64,000 nucleotides of DNA from Chitinophaga nivalis. GTDB lineage: Bacteria; Bacteroidota; Bacteroidia; Chitinophagales; Chitinophagaceae. Location of the stretch: NCBI RefSeq assembly GCF_025989125.1, contig NZ_JAPDNR010000001.1, forward strand, positions 1,780,301-1,844,300. Reading direction: 5' to 3'. This document shows positions 43,237-51,368 of this stretch, piece after piece. The translations under genes were made by a program, and so were the position numbers. Numbering within the stretch: position 1 is the stretch's first letter; each line of letters begins with the position of its first letter. The notes below the pieces were generated by a model. That model was not told the DNA's origin. It did no database searches and saw only the letters and a program-made list of their open reading frames with translations.

Positions 43237-45342
43237 CTAGCTCAGTTCTATTACGATTGTTTGTTCATTACCTATTCTGGTGCCACCAGGTAGTGATTGC
43301 ATTCTCACTTTACCGGCGCCTTTTACGATTACCCTCAATCCTGCATTTTCCAGCAGATACAGTGCATCTTTCAATCCCATTCCTGTTACATCCGGCACGG
43401 CGCCTTTGGATTGGGTAACCGGTTGGAATGTAATTTTCCGATCGGTTACTTTCGCACTTACCCAGCTGTTGTTTGCTACTGAACCGCGTACCGGCAGCTG
43501 CAGGGTATTGAGTATTTTTTTCCATTCCCCTCCTTTACCATTTTTCAAAGCCAGCAGGGTATCCAGTTGCATGGTGGCCTGCATGGGTCTTTGTTTTTCA
43601 ACAGCGATCGCGTACAGTTTATCAGCTACTTCCCGGAACACAGGACCCGCAACGCCTGCGCCATAGAAGCGTAAAGCGTGCGGTTTGTTTTTGATAACTA
43701 CCACGCAGGTATACTGCGGATCATTTGCCGGGAAATAACCAGCAAAGGATGATTGGTAGATTTTATCAGCATAACCCCGGCTGCCATTGGCTACCAGGGC
43801 GGTTCCGGTTTTAGCGGCGAAGGAATAGTAAGGAGTACGCAGCCTTTTGGCGGTACCCTCTACAGGCACTCCTTCGAGCATGGCCTGTACCTGCCTGAGT
43901 GTACTGCGGGAGCAGATACTGTCCAGCATTACAGTAGGCTCAAACTGTTTAACTACCTGGCCGTATTCCATGACAGAATTGACGAGGTAGGGTTTCATCA
44001 TTTTACCGTTGTTGGCCACTGCATTGTACAACATGCACGTTTGCAGCGGGCTTATCAGCACTTCATAGCCAAAAGCCATCCAGGGCAGGGAGGTGTTACT
44101 CCAGGTTTTGGAAGCTGTAGTTTTCACGACAGGTCTTCCTTCTCCCACCAGATCTATTCCGGTACTTTGATCGAGCTTTAATCTTTTCAGATGTGCGACA
44201 AAGTTGTTCGGTTGTCTGCCGTAAAACTGCCACGCCAGTTTGGCCATGCCTACATTTGAACTGAGTTCAAATGCGTGCTTGATGGTTACATTTTGCGGGC
44301 CGGGGTGCGGTTCGGAATCGAATACCGTTCTGCGACCTACCTGCCAGCGGCCACCGTCCATGTTTACCATGGAGTTCATGGTGACGAATTTATCTTCCAG
44401 TACTGCAATCATGGTAGCCAGTTTAAAAGTAGAACCGGGTTCCCCTACCTGCAGTGCATAGTTCATATCTTCCCAGTAGCTGCCATCCGGTTGGCGTCCG
44501 AGATTGGCTACTGCTTTTATTTTTCCTGTTTTTACTTCCATCAGAATGCAGGTGCCGTGGTCTGCTTCATTCTGCACCATCATATTCATGAGGGCCGTTT
44601 CTACGATATCCTGCATGTTTACATCGATGGTGGTAACGATATCGTGGCCGTTTTCCGGTTCAATATCGTATCCGTCTACCGGTACATAGGTACCGCCGGC
44701 AATGCGGCGCATCAGTCTTTTACCGGTTACTCCCTTGAGGTATTCATTGTAGGTTCTTTCGAGACCTACGCTCTGGGAGTTTTCGCGGGCGAGCCCGATT
44801 GTTCTGTTGGCGAGTAGTTTAAAGGGGTTGATACGTTTGCTTTTGGTTTCAGCAATCATACCGCCTTTATTTTTACCCAGCCGGAACATGGGGAACGCAC
44901 GCATTTCCTGATACTGGTTAAAGGGAACGTCTCTTTTCAGGAGAAAATAGCGATCCTTTGATTTGTAACCTTCCTGTAACAGTTGTTTATAGCCGGCTTT
45001 GCTACGGTCGCCGAAAACCTGAGAGAGACGTAATGCCAGGGAATCCAGGTTTTCCTTGAATACTTTGCCGCCTTTATCACGAAGGCCATCTGCTTTGAAG
45101 TCGATCCGGATATCGAAATAAGGAATAGAGGTCGACAGCATTCTGCCTTCCTCTGAATAGATGGTTCCTCTTTCTGCATCCAGGGCTACGTAGCCGGTGT
45201 GGAGGCTATCGGCCATGCCACGCCAGTATGCGCCTTGTACGTTTTGGATATAAAATACTTTCACCAGAATGGCAATGCCAAACAACGCCATGCCAATGAG
45301 GCACAGATACACTCTCCACAATATGTCTTTTTTTACATCCAC
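43237..45342 (-). CDS. ftsI: Cell-division transpeptidase FtsI/PBP3 with C-terminal PASTA domain
   Basis: 701 aa, class B penicillin-binding protein. N-terminal transmembrane anchor (about 10-30), PBP dimer domain, then the transpeptidase with S304-x-x-K307 (PGSTFK), SSN (361-363) and KTGT (511-514). The last 55 residues (PDVTGMGLKDALYLLENAG) form a PASTA domain, common in Bacteroidota and Firmicutes septal PBPs but absent from E. coli FtsI. It cross-links septal peptidoglycan with FtsW. Upstream lies a 207-bp spacer with hairpins and ftsL. Confidence 0.95.
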   Translation of the reverse strand: MDVKKDILWRVYLCLIGMALFGIAILVKVFYIQNVQGAYWRGMADSLHTGYVALDAERGTIYSEEGRMLSTSIPYFDIRIDFKADGLRDKGGKVFKENLDSLALRLSQVFGDRSKAGYKQLLQEGYKSKDRYFLLKRDVPFNQYQEMRAFPMFRLGKNKGGMIAETKSKRINPFKLLANRTIGLARENSQSVGLERTYNEYLKGVTGKRLMRRIAGGTYVPVDGYDIEPENGHDIVTTIDVNMQDIVETALMNMMVQNEADHGTCILMEVKTGKIKAVANLGRQPDGSYWEDMNYALQVGEPGSTFKLATMIAVLEDKFVTMNSMVNMDGGRWQVGRRTVFDSEPHPGPQNVTIKHAFELSSNVGMAKLAWQFYGRQPNNFVAHLKRLKLDQSTGIDLVGEGRPVVKTTASKTWSNTSLPWMAFGYEVLISPLQTCMLYNAVANNGKMMKPYLVNSVMEYGQVVKQFEPTVMLDSICSRSTLRQVQAMLEGVPVEGTAKRLRTPYYSFAAKTGTALVANGSRGYADKIYQSSFAGYFPANDPQYTCVVVIKNKPHALRFYGAGVAGPVFREVADKLYAIAVEKQRPMQATMQLDTLLALKNGKGGEWKKILNTLQLPVRGSVANNSWVSAKVTDRKITFQPVTQSKGAVPDVTGMGLKDALYLLENAGLRVIVKGAGKVRMQSLPGGTRIGNEQTIVIELS

Positions 45343-45549
45343 GATGCTTTAAGCAGTTAGCTGTTTTGTTAAGGGCTTAAAGCCGTTACTTTCAGGAGTT
45401 CTAAAAGCTAACGGCTAAAAGCAAAAAGCTTATTAGAAGATACCTGACGCTGGCTGCATTTGTATCTGAGATGCTTGCCATTTTTAGATTTACCAGCATC
45501 CCCGACCTGAATTACTTCAGGCGGGCAGCATCAGGTATCAGTATTAAAT
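45343..45549. other. ftsI-ftsL spacer with nested hairpins
   Basis: No gene. It contains degenerate TTAGC/GCTAA words with a stem AGCCGTTA / TAACGGCT (45381-45388 with 45409-45416); a long-range 14-bp stem with one mismatch (45439-45452 with 45526-45539); and inside it the hairpin CCCG-A-CCTGAA/TTCAGG-CGGG (45501-45525) bracketed by direct CAGCATC copies (45494-45500, 45526-45532). It may affect dcw mRNA stability or processing, or be an intergenic repeat. Confidence 0.6.
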
Positions 45550-45957
45550 TCATTTTTCTGTTTCTTCTTTCAGTATGATCTTTTGTGGAGGGGAGCTAAG
45601 TTGTTTAAGACCCAGCGGCTCTACGGATTTACTGACTTCACTCATTTTGCTGCGGAACATAAGCTCACTCTTCACATTGATATATTCCCACTTCAGTTCT
45701 TTTATTTCTTTGCCCAGTTTATTAATCCGGCGGATTTTTTTTTCAGCGAGGTGACTGTTAGCGATATAGATCAATGCCAGAACGGAGAGAAAGCCAATAA
45801 AGGGCATGTTTAGCACCAGCGCTCTGTAGTTGATGCGCAACCGCCATTCTCTTTTTGGTTCCGGGGGAGTGTTGTTATCTTCCACCGGAGGTTCCTGGTT
45901 TGTTTCTATAGTTTCTTCTTCCTGCAACACGCTCTTTGCCTTTTTAATAATTGACAA
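45550..45957 (-). CDS. ftsL: FtsL-like cell division protein
   Basis: 135 aa. A charged cytoplasmic N-terminus (about 1-45, acidic and proline-rich), one transmembrane helix (about 50-67), then a coiled-coil-like periplasmic part (LAEKKIRRINKLGKEIKEL). This is the layout of FtsL, the divisome bitopic protein that pairs with FtsB and FtsQ. Sequence identity in this family is low, so the call rests mainly on position between rsmH and ftsI and on topology. Confidence 0.85.
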   Translation of the reverse strand: MSIIKKAKSVLQEEETIETNQEPPVEDNNTPPEPKREWRLRINYRALVLNMPFIGFLSVLALIYIANSHLAEKKIRRINKLGKEIKELKWEYINVKSELMFRSKMSEVSKSVEPLGLKQLSSPPQKIILKEETEK

Positions 45958-46031
45958 TATAAAATTGAACGCAAATCAAAACAGATGTGTATAGGATAGG
46001 ATAGGATGTTGTGAGCCGGCGAAATGCCATA

Positions 46032-46946
46032 TCACGATGTTTTTTCGGCTACCCGCAGTTTTGCACTTCTCGACCTTCCATTGATCTTCAGTTCTGCATC
46101 ACCGGCGGTAACTGGTTTTTTTGTGATTAATCTGAACAATTTAGGGGGTGTTTCCTTTGCAAACGGATCATCCTGTGCTTCCTCGAAACTGCCTGTCTTC
46201 ATAAAATTTTTCACCAACCTGTCTTCCAGCGAGTGGAAGGTAATGATGGCCAGCCTGCCTCCTGGTTTTAAACTGCCGGCGGCTTGTTCCAGTAAATCTT
46301 TTAAAGCACCTAATTCATCATTCACGGCTATACGTAAAGCCTGAAACACCTGTGCCAGGTACTTTTGCGGATTCCCTTTTACGATGGGCTGAATTACAGA
46401 TTTAAATTCCGCAATGGTACGCATAGGATGAGTTTTCCGCTGCTTTACAATAGTTTGTGCCAGGGTTTTGGCGTTGGTAACTTCGCCATATTCCTGGAAT
46501 ACCAGTTGTAACCTTTTTTCAGACCAGGTTGCCAGTAATTGTGCGGCAGTAAATTCGGTTCTTGTATCCATCCGCATATCCAGGTCGCCGTCGAAGCGGG
46601 TACTGAATCCTCTCGTTGCTGTATCAAACTGGTGCGACGAAACGCCCAGATCTGCCAGTATGCCGTCTACCTGAGCTGCTTTGTGTAGTTTCAGAAAACG
46701 TTGCAGGTGCCGGAAATTTTGTTGTACAAATGTTACACGTTCATCAATGATCCGGTTACGGTAAGCATCTTCATCCTGATCAAATACTATCAGTCTTCCT
46801 TGTTCACCCAGTTTCTCCAGTATGGCTTTTGAATGTCCACCGCCTCCAAACGTAGCATCTACATATGTCCCTGCGGGATTAATGTTTAACAGCGCTGTTG
46901 TTTCCTGCAGCAGAACGGGTAAGTGATATTGTTGTGCTTCGCCCAT
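46032..46946 (-). CDS. rsmH: 16S rRNA (cytosine-1402-N4) methyltransferase
   Basis: 304 aa, formerly MraW. SAM-binding YVDATFGGGGHSKAIL and DQDEDAY, catalytic-region motifs GILADLGVSSHQFD and RGFSTRFDGDLDMRMD, and the late LEDRLVKNFMK. It methylates N4 of C1402 in 16S rRNA. Standard second gene of the dcw cluster, 11 nt after mraZ and before ftsL. Confidence 0.97.
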   Translation of the reverse strand: MGEAQQYHLPVLLQETTALLNINPAGTYVDATFGGGGHSKAILEKLGEQGRLIVFDQDEDAYRNRIIDERVTFVQQNFRHLQRFLKLHKAAQVDGILADLGVSSHQFDTATRGFSTRFDGDLDMRMDTRTEFTAAQLLATWSEKRLQLVFQEYGEVTNAKTLAQTIVKQRKTHPMRTIAEFKSVIQPIVKGNPQKYLAQVFQALRIAVNDELGALKDLLEQAAGSLKPGGRLAIITFHSLEDRLVKNFMKTGSFEEAQDDPFAKETPPKLFRLITKKPVTAGDAELKINGRSRSAKLRVAEKTS

Positions 46947-46957
46947 GTGCTACGTCT

Positions 46958-47425
46958 TTAAATTGAAATATTATGATCTCCTCCTCCCATTACCTGTTGT
47001 GCCAAATCACTGAAGGCCCCTGGTGAGAAATTTTCAAAGAACTCCTGGTATTTACCTTTATCCCAGATCTCGATTTTATTTAATGCTGCTACCAGCACAA
47101 TATCTTTTTCCAGATTGGCGTATGACAGTAGGTTTTTCGGTACCAGCAGTCTTCCTGCGCTGTCTAACTCCAAAATAGTGGCGCCATTTAAGAAGTAGCG
47201 TCTGAACTCCCTTACTTTCGGATCAAAATCATTCAGCTTGCTGATGCGTTCAAAAATCGGCTGCCATTCATTCATGGGATACAGGGACAAGCATTTTTCA
47301 AACCCTCGGTTAATCACAAACTGTCCTCCGGCCCCGTCTGCTAACTGCTTTTTGAATCCGGCAGGTAACAGAAAGCGTCCTTTTGCGTCCAGCGTCGATT
47401 CATATTCACCGAGAAAACCTGTCAT
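46958..47425 (-). CDS. mraZ: Transcriptional regulator / division protein MraZ
   Basis: 155 aa from ATG at 47425. A GTG at 47464 would add 13 residues but would overlap the MraZ-box-like array (47461-47487), so the ATG is preferred. Two SpoVT/AbrB-like halves carry the DxxxR motifs DAKGR and DSAGR. MraZ binds direct repeats in its own promoter and controls the dcw cluster as a repressor in E. coli and as an activator in some mollicutes. It is the first gene of the cluster. Confidence 0.94.
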   Translation of the reverse strand: MTGFLGEYESTLDAKGRFLLPAGFKKQLADGAGGQFVINRGFEKCLSLYPMNEWQPIFERISKLNDFDPKVREFRRYFLNGATILELDSAGRLLVPKNLLSYANLEKDIVLVAALNKIEIWDKGKYQEFFENFSPGAFSDLAQQVMGGGDHNISI

Positions 47426-47460
47426 ACCATGGGGCAAAGTCCTTGAAAATCCAATTTCTA

Positions 47461-47487
47461 ACACAAAATAACACTTTTTCCCACTTT
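47461..47487 (-). promoter_or_regulatory. Putative MraZ-box array upstream of mraZ
   Basis: Read on the minus strand: AAAGTGG-GAA-AAAGTGT-TAT-TTTGTGT, three boxes at exact 10-nt intervals, 36 nt before the ATG. This matches the AAAGTG(T/G) plus 3-nt spacer pattern known for mollicute MraZ and has the same 10-nt period as the TGGGN boxes of E. coli. An inverted copy of the first 13 nt, GTGGGAAAAAGTG, is present on the plus strand at 47679-47691. Confidence 0.72.
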
Positions 47488-47919
47488 TTAACGAAAAAAT
47501 ACTTTATAAATTTTTTCCACAAGTGGTAGGACTGCTGCAGGAGGCCTTCTGCCACCGTTTATGCACGTGATGTGTACATTATTGGGAAATGAGTGTGTAT
47601 AATGTGTGTGTTGATGTGTATTTCGTGTGTATATCATGTGAACCAGCAATAAACACGCACCTGCCGAACCTTCTACTGGTGGGAAAAAGTGACGGGTATG
47701 TGTGTTATGTGTATAATTTGTTTAATCTGTTGCCCGTGCCAGACTTTTTTGCACATCCCGCCTGGCTGCTTTCTGCTTTCAGGAAATACCCTTAACTTCC
47801 TCCCTGCCGTGGAAAACCCCGGTTCCGGCGATTAAATTCCCTCTTTTGCAAAATTTTAACAGCATTGAAAATCTGTCTGCCTTACATTTACATTTAATTC
47901 TTAATTTTGCCACTCTTTT
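47465..47919. other. 455-bp divergent region between mraZ and bamD with GT-rich repeats
   Basis: No convincing gene (a 68-codon frame at 47589-47795 has no family features). It holds the MraZ-box array near the left end, a stretch of TGTGTAT/ATGTGTG words (47571-47640 and 47698-47725), the GTGGGAAAAAGTG copy at 47679-47691, and near bamD a TAATTTTG -7-like box (47902-47909) only 11 nt before the ATG with no good TTG partner. Confidence 0.6.
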
Positions 47920-48750
47920 ATGCGGAAATTTTTATTGTACATTAGTGTTCTTGCGCTTATCGTATCTACCTCCTGTAATAATGAACTGAGGAGGATAGAG
48001 AAAAGCAACAACTTTGAAAAGAAGCTGGCATATGCCGATAAGTTGTACCAGAAAAAGAAATACAATACGGCGCAAACACTTTACCAGGACCTGTTACAGG
48101 TGTACAAAGGGACAGAGAAGTTTGAAGGTCTGTATTATAATTTCGCATACTGCTCCTACTACGTAAAAGACTACGTACAGGCAGCTTTCCATTTTAAAAA
48201 CTACCTGGACGTATTTCCCAACAGCCCCAGAGCCGTGGAAATCGACTACATGCAGGCATACTGCTACTATAAACAGTCACCAAAGGTATCACTGGATCAG
48301 ACCAACACCATGAAGGCCATTGCTGCTATGCAAACCTTCATCAACAACTATCCCAACGCGGAAAAAGTGGCAGAAGCCAACCTGGTGATTGAACTGTGCC
48401 GCCGGAAACTGGAAAAGAAAGAGTTTACCAGTGCCGAGCTCTATTATAACCTGGGCTTCTATAAAGCCGCCGGTATTGCCTTCAAAAACCTGATGCGCAA
48501 CTACCCCGACTCCGATAAAAGCGACGGTTATAAGATAATGGCTATCCGCGCTTATTACAACTATGCTAAAAACAGCATCCTGGAAAAACAAAAAGAGCGC
48601 TACGAGACAGTATTAGGCGAATATCTCGATTTTGCCGACCACTATCCCAATAGCAAATTGAAGCCAGATGCCGAAAAATTTTATACCTTAGCGCAAAACA
48701 ATATAAAATCACTGGAAAATGAGCAAAATAAAGCGAAGTCTAACCAGTAG
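47920..48750 (+). CDS. bamD: Outer membrane assembly lipoprotein BamD
   Basis: 276 aa. Lipobox STSC with C19. The mature protein consists of TPR-type helical repeats (YADKLYQKKKYNTAQTLYQ, YYNFAYCSYYVKDYVQAAFHF, and so on), about five in total, as in BamD. It recruits BamA and helps insert beta-barrel proteins in the outer membrane. The rpoZ start lies inside its 3' end (32-nt overlap), so the two are co-transcribed, a conserved pair in Bacteroidota. Confidence 0.93.
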   Translation: MRKFLLYISVLALIVSTSCNNELRRIEKSNNFEKKLAYADKLYQKKKYNTAQTLYQDLLQVYKGTEKFEGLYYNFAYCSYYVKDYVQAAFHFKNYLDVFPNSPRAVEIDYMQAYCYYKQSPKVSLDQTNTMKAIAAMQTFINNYPNAEKVAEANLVIELCRRKLEKKEFTSAELYYNLGFYKAAGIAFKNLMRNYPDSDKSDGYKIMAIRAYYNYAKNSILEKQKERYETVLGEYLDFADHYPNSKLKPDAEKFYTLAQNNIKSLENEQNKAKSNQ

Positions 48751-49060
48751 TCTTAATCCCTGGGTAGAAACTAAAAATACTACCGATATTAAGAACAGAA
48801 CTGGTAATTTATATGAGTCTATTGCCGTGATAGCCAAACGCGCCAATCAGATCAATATTTCCGTGAAAGAGGAGCTCCATTCCAAACTGGAAGAGTTTGC
48901 CAGTCATACTGACAACCTCGAAGAAGTACACGAAAATAAGGAGCAGATTGAGATTTCCCGTTTTTACGAAAGACTGGCAAATCCTGCTATCCAGGCCACA
49001 CAGGAATTTCTGGATAACAAAATTTATTTCCGCAAGAACGACGACGATCTGTTTAGCTAA
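48719..49060 (+). CDS. rpoZ: RNA polymerase omega-like subunit
   Basis: 113 aa, overlapping the end of bamD by 32 nt. The core NRTGNLYESIAVIAKRANQI matches the omega/Rpb6 motif in which an Arg and an Ile-Ala-x-Arg-Ala segment contact the beta' subunit. Bacteroidota omega proteins are longer than E. coli's and are encoded between bamD and coaBC, as here. A terminator follows 60 nt after the stop. Confidence 0.88.
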   Translation: MSKIKRSLTSSLNPWVETKNTTDIKNRTGNLYESIAVIAKRANQINISVKEELHSKLEEFASHTDNLEEVHENKEQIEISRFYERLANPAIQATQEFLDNKIYFRKNDDDLFS

Positions 49061-49120
49061 TCCGCCACACATTATTTTGTGAGGTACGTGATTGCGAAAA
49101 ATAAAAATATTAATTTCATG

Positions 49121-49150
49121 GCGGCAGAATGAGTTCTGCCGCTTTTGTTT
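49121..49150 (+). terminator. Terminator after rpoZ, directly before coaBC
   Basis: Stem GCGGCAGAA / TTCTGCCGC (49121-49129 with 49134-49142, loop TGAG) followed by TTTTGTTTTT. The coaBC ATG (49157) comes 14 nt after the stem, so the T tract is part of the coaBC leader. Confidence 0.82.
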
Positions 49151-49156
49151 TTATAT

Positions 49157-50389
49157 ATGTCCACAGATAATACCACCATACTACAAGGAAAAAAGATCCT
49201 CCTGGGCGTATCCGGCAGCATCGCTGCCTATAAGGCCGCTACCCTTACCCGTTTGCTGGTGAAAGCCGGCGCGGAAGTAAAAGTTGTCATGACGCCTGCC
49301 GCAGCAGATTTCATTACGCCGCTTACCCTGGCTACCCTGTCGAAAAACGAAGTTCCCTTACATATCAGCGACCATAACAGCTGGAATAACCATGTGATGC
49401 TGGGCCGATGGGCAGATGTGATGCTCATTGCACCTGCTTCTGCCAATACCATCGCAAAAATGGCGCAGGGCTTATGCGATAACCTCCTGCTGGCCACCTA
49501 CTTATCTGCTACCTGCCCGGTGTTTTTTGCCCCGGCTATGGATGAAGATATGTGGCATCATCCGGCTACCCGCCACAATGTGGAAAAGCTCCTCAGCTAC
49601 GGTCACCGGCAACTGCCGGTAGTATCCGGCGAACTGGCCAGTGGCCTCTTCGGCGAAGGCCGGATGGCGGAACCGGAACAAATCATTGCCTATCTGCAGC
49701 AACACTTTCTGCAAACAAATCCCGATACGACTAAACCATTGGCAGGCAAACTGGCGATAGTTACCGCCGGCCCTACCATCGAACATATTGACCCGGTACG
49801 TTATATCAGCAACCATTCCAGCGGGAAGATGGGCATCGCCATCGCCGAAACCCTCGCGGATGCCGGTGCGCAGGTAAAGCTGGTACTGGGGCCTACCCAC
49901 CTGGGTACCACTCACCCGGGCGTAGAAACTATTCCGGTACAATCAGCCGCAGATATGCTGCAGCAGGTAGTAGCGGCTTTCCCGCAGGCTACTGTTGTTG
50001 TGGCTGCCGCCGCAGTGGCGGACTACCGGCCGTCGCAGGCAGCGGATAAGAAAATCAAAAAAGGAGAAGCCCAGCTGAGTATTGCACTGGAGAAAACAAC
50101 CGATATCCTGCGTACCCTCGGCGATACCAAAGGCCCGCAGCAACTGCTGGTCGGCTTCTCACTCGAAACCAACAACGAAAAGGAGTATGCCCTCAAAAAG
50201 CTGCGTGAAAAGCACCTGGACTTAATCGTCATGAATTCCCTCGCAGATGCAGGTGCCGGATTTAACTATGATACCAACAAAGTAACGCTGTTTGACCGCA
50301 ACGGGCAGGAACGTAGCTTCCCCCTGAAGTCAAAACAGGCGGTGGCTCAGGATATTGTTTCCGCTATAATTGAACTGCAACATGCATAG
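49157..50389 (+). CDS. coaBC: Bifunctional phosphopantothenoylcysteine decarboxylase/synthetase
   Basis: 410 aa from the ATG at 49157; the TTG 12 nt earlier lies in the terminator T tract. The N-terminal FMN-dependent CoaC domain has GVSGSIAAYKA (about 16-26), HVMLGRWAD (active-site His) and APASANTIAKMAQGLCDNLL; the CoaB domain starts near 195 with VTAGPTIEHIDPVRYISN, shown in part, and KIKKGE. It makes 4'-phosphopantetheine for coenzyme A. The DUF4835 gene starts inside its last codons (8-nt overlap). Confidence 0.95.
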   Translation: MSTDNTTILQGKKILLGVSGSIAAYKAATLTRLLVKAGAEVKVVMTPAAADFITPLTLATLSKNEVPLHISDHNSWNNHVMLGRWADVMLIAPASANTIAKMAQGLCDNLLLATYLSATCPVFFAPAMDEDMWHHPATRHNVEKLLSYGHRQLPVVSGELASGLFGEGRMAEPEQIIAYLQQHFLQTNPDTTKPLAGKLAIVTAGPTIEHIDPVRYISNHSSGKMGIAIAETLADAGAQVKLVLGPTHLGTTHPGVETIPVQSAADMLQQVVAAFPQATVVVAAAAVADYRPSQAADKKIKKGEAQLSIALEKTTDILRTLGDTKGPQQLLVGFSLETNNEKEYALKKLREKHLDLIVMNSLADAGAGFNYDTNKVTLFDRNGQERSFPLKSKQAVAQDIVSAIIELQHA

Positions 50390-51311
50390 TCGTTTTCCCT
50401 ATCCCATATTGCTGGCTGCCATATGGGTATTATTATGCTGCCGCCCGGTGCAGGCCCAGGAAATCCGGGCCAATGTCACCGTAGTGGCCAACCAGCTGAC
50501 AGGCGTGGATAAGAAGATATTTACCACCCTGCAGACTGCCCTCCGTGAATTCCTGAACAACCGCCACTGGGCCAATGATGCCTTTACGCCGGCGGAACGT
50601 ATTGAATGTAATTTTCTGCTGAATGTAACCGGCGAAACCGGCAACAACAGCTATAAAGCTACCCTGACGGTACAGGCTACACGGCCGGTATTCAACAGTG
50701 GGTATGCCACCAGTCTGCTCAACATCCAGGATAACAATGTGGTATTCCGGTATGCTGAGTTCCAGCCGCTGGAATTCAGTGATACCCGGATCGTGAGCAA
50801 TGATCCGCTGGCATCCAATCTTACGGCGATTGTGGCTTACTATGTATACATCATCCTGGGAATGGATTATGATTCCTTTTCCCCGAGAGGCGGAGATGTA
50901 TATTTCCGGAAAGCACTCAATATTGTCAATAATGCGCCGGAAGGGAAAGATGTGGCAGGGTGGAAAGCCTTTGAGGGACAGCGTAACCGCTATTGGCTGC
51001 AGGATAACCTGCTGAACGCCAAGTTCCTTAACTTCCATGATGTTATGTACCAGTACCATCGCCTCGGATTGGATAAAATGTATGAGGATGTGAATAAGGG
51101 CCGCAGTACGATTATGAACTGCCTGAACCTGTTGTATGCTATTCATCAGGATATTCCCAATTCCATGCTGATGCAGACCTTCTTCTCTGCGAAATCAGAT
51201 GAGCTGCAGAAAGTCTTTTCCAAGGCGATGCCACAGGAAAAGACACGGGCAGCAGAATTGCTTTCCCAGCTGGATGTACCCAATGCGCAGAAATATCAAC
51301 AGATGAAATAA
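50382..51311 (+). CDS. DUF4835 family protein (PorD-like)
   Basis: 309 aa from the ATG at 50382, overlapping the coaBC stop by 8 nt; a TTG start at 50370 would give 4 more residues. Signal peptide to PVQAQE. The body begins EIRANVTVVANQLTGVDKKIF and contains FRYAEFQPLEFSDTR and MDYDSFSPRGGDVYF, typical of DUF4835, a family that I recall being named PorD for a link with type IX secretion. Location after coaBC is conserved in Bacteroidota. The periplasmic role is not established from sequence. Confidence 0.85.
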   Translation: MHSRFPYPILLAAIWVLLCCRPVQAQEIRANVTVVANQLTGVDKKIFTTLQTALREFLNNRHWANDAFTPAERIECNFLLNVTGETGNNSYKATLTVQATRPVFNSGYATSLLNIQDNNVVFRYAEFQPLEFSDTRIVSNDPLASNLTAIVAYYVYIILGMDYDSFSPRGGDVYFRKALNIVNNAPEGKDVAGWKAFEGQRNRYWLQDNLLNAKFLNFHDVMYQYHRLGLDKMYEDVNKGRSTIMNCLNLLYAIHQDIPNSMLMQTFFSAKSDELQKVFSKAMPQEKTRAAELLSQLDVPNAQKYQQMK

Positions 51312-51313
51312 CA

Positions 51314-51350
51314 GTTTTTCAGGGTCGGCATATGGTCGGCCCTGAAAAAC
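51314..51350 (+). repeat. Hairpin before the DUF4296 gene
   Basis: GTTTTTCAGGG (51314-51324) and CCCTGAAAAAC (51340-51350) form a perfect 11-bp stem with a 15-nt loop. It has no T run on the plus strand, so it is not a normal plus-strand terminator. It ends 18 nt before the ATG at 51369. Confidence 0.6.
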
Positions 51351-51368
51351 GAAAAGCGAAAAGCTATA

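Noticed and set aside
47589..47795. 68-codon plus-strand frame in the mraZ-bamD region
   Set aside because: It is built from the GT-rich repeats, has no start context or family-like features, and is better explained as regulatory DNA.
47902..47909. TAATTTTG as a promoter of bamD
   Set aside because: The box fits but lies only 11 nt before the ATG and has no TTG at the right distance; listed only as a possibility in the intergenic note.
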